Shown: in pieces, positions 13,623 to 15,198 of the stretch
Layout of the letters: every line of letters starts with the position of its first letter
Position numbering within the stretch: position 1 is the stretch's first letter
Source: Verrucomicrobia bacterium UBA6015
GTDB lineage: Bacteria > Verrucomicrobiota > Kiritimatiellia > UBA8416
Direction of reading: 5' to 3'
Assembly: GCA_002428045.1 (NCBI GenBank)
Contig: DIZZ01000028.1
Coordinates: forward strand, 15,345-30,542
DNA: 15,198 nucleotides
The notes under the pieces: model-generated
What the model saw: the letters and a program-made list of their open reading frames with translations, nothing else
Told to the model about the DNA's origin: nothing
The model's database searches: none
Translations under genes and position numbers: made by a program

Positions 13623-15198
13623 TGAGAATACATTCAATTTCGTTAGTCGCCAGCACCCTCGTGGGAATAACGCTCCTAAGCGCGTTCTGTCAGGAAGTCG
13701 TTCCACCCCCCCGAACCTCGGGTAACCCTATAATCAAGCATGTCAGAACGGCTGACCCGTCGGTGCTCGTCGGGAAGGACGGCACCGTTTGGTTGTACAC
13801 CTCTCATGACCAAAATGACGCCGTCGATTATAATACCATGGATGGTTATCGCGTGTTTTCCTCCAGCAATCTGGTTGACTGGAAGGATCATGGGGAGATC
13901 CTTCATTCGAAGGATCTTTCCTGGGGTGATCGGTCTGGATTCATGTTTGCTCCGGACGCCGTGTTCAGTAAGGAGACTTACTATCTGTACTTCCCTCACC
14001 TCACCCAAAAGATGGGGTTTAAGATCGGCGTTGCAACCAGCCAATCGCCACAAGGACCCTTCAAGGAACAAGGGTTTGTCAAGGGACCGAAAATGAAAGG
14101 CGGCTTTGATCCAAGGTGCTTTATCGATGACGATGGTCAGGCATACCTATACTGGGGTAGCGTTTTCGACACGAAGGCGCCGATGGTAGCAAAACTGAAA
14201 GAGAATATGATGGAACTTGCGGAAGAACCCAGAATAATCGATTATGGTGAAGGAGACTACTTCTCCAAGAACCTGAAGCGTCCGGGGGAAGGCATTTACA
14301 TGCACAAGCGCAAGGGTGTCTACTATTTCTCCTTCAGTGCCTTTGACGGTTACGCCGCGATGGGCGACAATCCCTACGGTCCCTTCACCCGGTTACACAA
14401 GATCGCCGAAGGCGGCAAAGGAGCGCAGGATCATCACTCCATCATCGAGATCGCTGGAGAATGGTACTACTTCTACCACCTCGGCAATTTCCATGACGGC
14501 AAAGCCGATGGGAGTTTGTACCGTCGGAACGTTTGCGTGGATAAGCTCTACTACAACCCTGACGGAACTATAAAGGTTGTCACAAAGTCGGACCAGGGGG
14601 TAGAGATGATTGAGGGGAAAACAAATCCGGGTGCAGAGACTGTAATGCCAGTTTCGAAGGATATTGAATCCGAAATTGAAGAAATCCTGGCGGTGAACCG
14701 CGATGGCATTGAAACGAACCGGACAACCATGATCACTCTGCGTACAGCACCCGGTGCAACGGTAAAGGTGAACCAGACCCGTCATGCCTTCGAGTTTGGA
14801 ACCGCTATCAGCTATCATGCCTTTGTCCCCAACGATCGCATCGGGGAAGCGGATCAGGAAAAATACAAAGAGATCCTGAAAGCCAATTTCAACAGCGTTG
14901 TGCACGAGAATGAAATGAAGTGGTATTCCAATGAAAAGGAGCGCGGCAAGCTTACCTTTGCCGATGCTGATGCCATGTTGGACTGGTCTGAAGCGAATGG
15001 CTTGTACACCCGAGGGCACTGTGTCTACTGGGACAAGGATGCGCATGTTCAGCAATGGCAGAAAGAACTCGACAATGATTCGCTGCGTAACGCGATAAAG
15101 CAACGTGCAGCAGACTACATGGGGCATTTCAAGGATCGAGTGCATGAACACGATGTCAACAATGAGATGCTTCACTACAATTACTACGGCAAGCGGTT
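13622..15198 (+). CDS. GH43-GH10 bifunctional xylan-degrading enzyme, exported (3' end outside window)
   Basis: The first 525 codons are present. The ATG overlaps the esterase stop (TAATG), and a signal peptide covers about residues 1-22. Residues about 35-325 form a GH43 five-bladed propeller: ADPSV with the likely base Asp45, FAPDAVF (109-115), GFDPRCFIDDDGQAYLYWG (161-179) with likely Asp163, and RPGEGIYM with the likely acid Glu223. A linker region (about 345-385) leads into a GH10 domain: HAFEFGTAIS (388-397), NFNSVVHENEMKWYS (422-436), RGKLTFADADAMLDW (441-455), RGHCVYWD (464-471) and HDVNNEM, where Glu515 is the acid/base. The second GH10 glutamate lies beyond the window. GH10 cuts beta-1,4-xylan; GH43 members are mainly beta-xylosidases and arabinofuranosidases. 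Codon and base use is more AT-rich than in the two genes before it, hinting at separate acquisition. Confidence 0.9.
   Translation, partial: MRIHSISLVASTLVGITLLSAFCQEVVPPPRTSGNPIIKHVRTADPSVLVGKDGTVWLYTSHDQNDAVDYNTMDGYRVFSSSNLVDWKDHGEILHSKDLSWGDRSGFMFAPDAVFSKETYYLYFPHLTQKMGFKIGVATSQSPQGPFKEQGFVKGPKMKGGFDPRCFIDDDGQAYLYWGSVFDTKAPMVAKLKENMMELAEEPRIIDYGEGDYFSKNLKRPGEGIYMHKRKGVYYFSFSAFDGYAAMGDNPYGPFTRLHKIAEGGKGAQDHHSIIEIAGEWYYFYHLGNFHDGKADGSLYRRNVCVDKLYYNPDGTIKVVTKSDQGVEMIEGKTNPGAETVMPVSKDIESEIEEILAVNRDGIETNRTTMITLRTAPGATVKVNQTRHAFEFGTAISYHAFVPNDRIGEADQEKYKEILKANFNSVVHENEMKWYSNEKERGKLTFADADAMLDWSEANGLYTRGHCVYWDKDAHVQQWQKELDNDSLRNAIKQRAADYMGHFKDRVHEHDVNNEMLHYNYYGKR

Noticed and set aside
12633..13706. 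357-codon open frame on the minus strand
   Set aside because: It lies antisense to the esterase and crosses the junction with the GH43-GH10 gene; its His/Arg-rich composition matches no family.
14393..15175. 260-codon open frame on the minus strand
   Set aside because: It lies antisense to the GH43-GH10 gene, whose catalytic motifs fix the coding strand.

Overview
This window is about 15.2 kb of bacterial DNA from a Gram-negative organism that degrades polysaccharides. The mix of families suggests a member of the PVC group (Planctomycetota, Verrucomicrobiota, Lentisphaerota or Kiritimatiellota): a BNR_4-type propeller, a stand-alone uroporphyrinogen-decarboxylase-like protein, a sialate O-acetylesterase/SGNH esterase, an AraC regulator and a GH43-GH10 enzyme. 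The lineage is inferred from gene content only; there is no rRNA or other marker gene. No tRNA, rRNA, CRISPR array, insertion sequence or integrase was seen.

Left third (1-3070, all minus strand). The 5' part of an exported BNR_4 propeller gene runs off the left edge. Just upstream lie two broken genes: a cytosine-5 DNA methyltransferase that stops before its target-recognition domain, and the C-terminal half of a MutT/Nudix protein. They look like the eroded remains of a DNA-modification island and are visibly AT-richer than the flanks. An intact URO-D-like gene follows, then a 227-base gap with an imperfect hairpin and a doubtful 33-codon frame.

Middle (3071-8812). A tightly packed minus-strand operon encodes a MacAB-TolC-like tripartite exporter, in the order TolC-like lipoprotein, HlyD/MacA-like adaptor, ABC ATPase, MacB/FtsX-like permease. 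Each junction overlaps by 1 or 4 bases. A sigma70-like promoter lies almost on top of the TolC start codon. A YcdX-type PHP metallophosphoesterase is transcribed divergently on the plus strand.

Right third (9591-15198). A minus-strand AraC regulator diverges from a plus-strand operon of three exported proteins: an amidohydrolase, a 680-residue esterase and a GH43-GH10 glycosidase cut by the right edge. Start and stop codons abut or overlap throughout. The set reads as an acetylated-xylan cassette: GH10 would cut the backbone, GH43 remove xylose or arabinose, and the esterase remove acetyl groups, under control of the AraC protein.

The most unusual object is the 680-residue esterase. It appears to contain a sialate-O-acetylesterase (SASA) fold split by a complete SGNH hydrolase whose two halves are in reversed order. 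The SASA catalytic residues look lost, while the SGNH nucleophile and catalytic histidine are kept.
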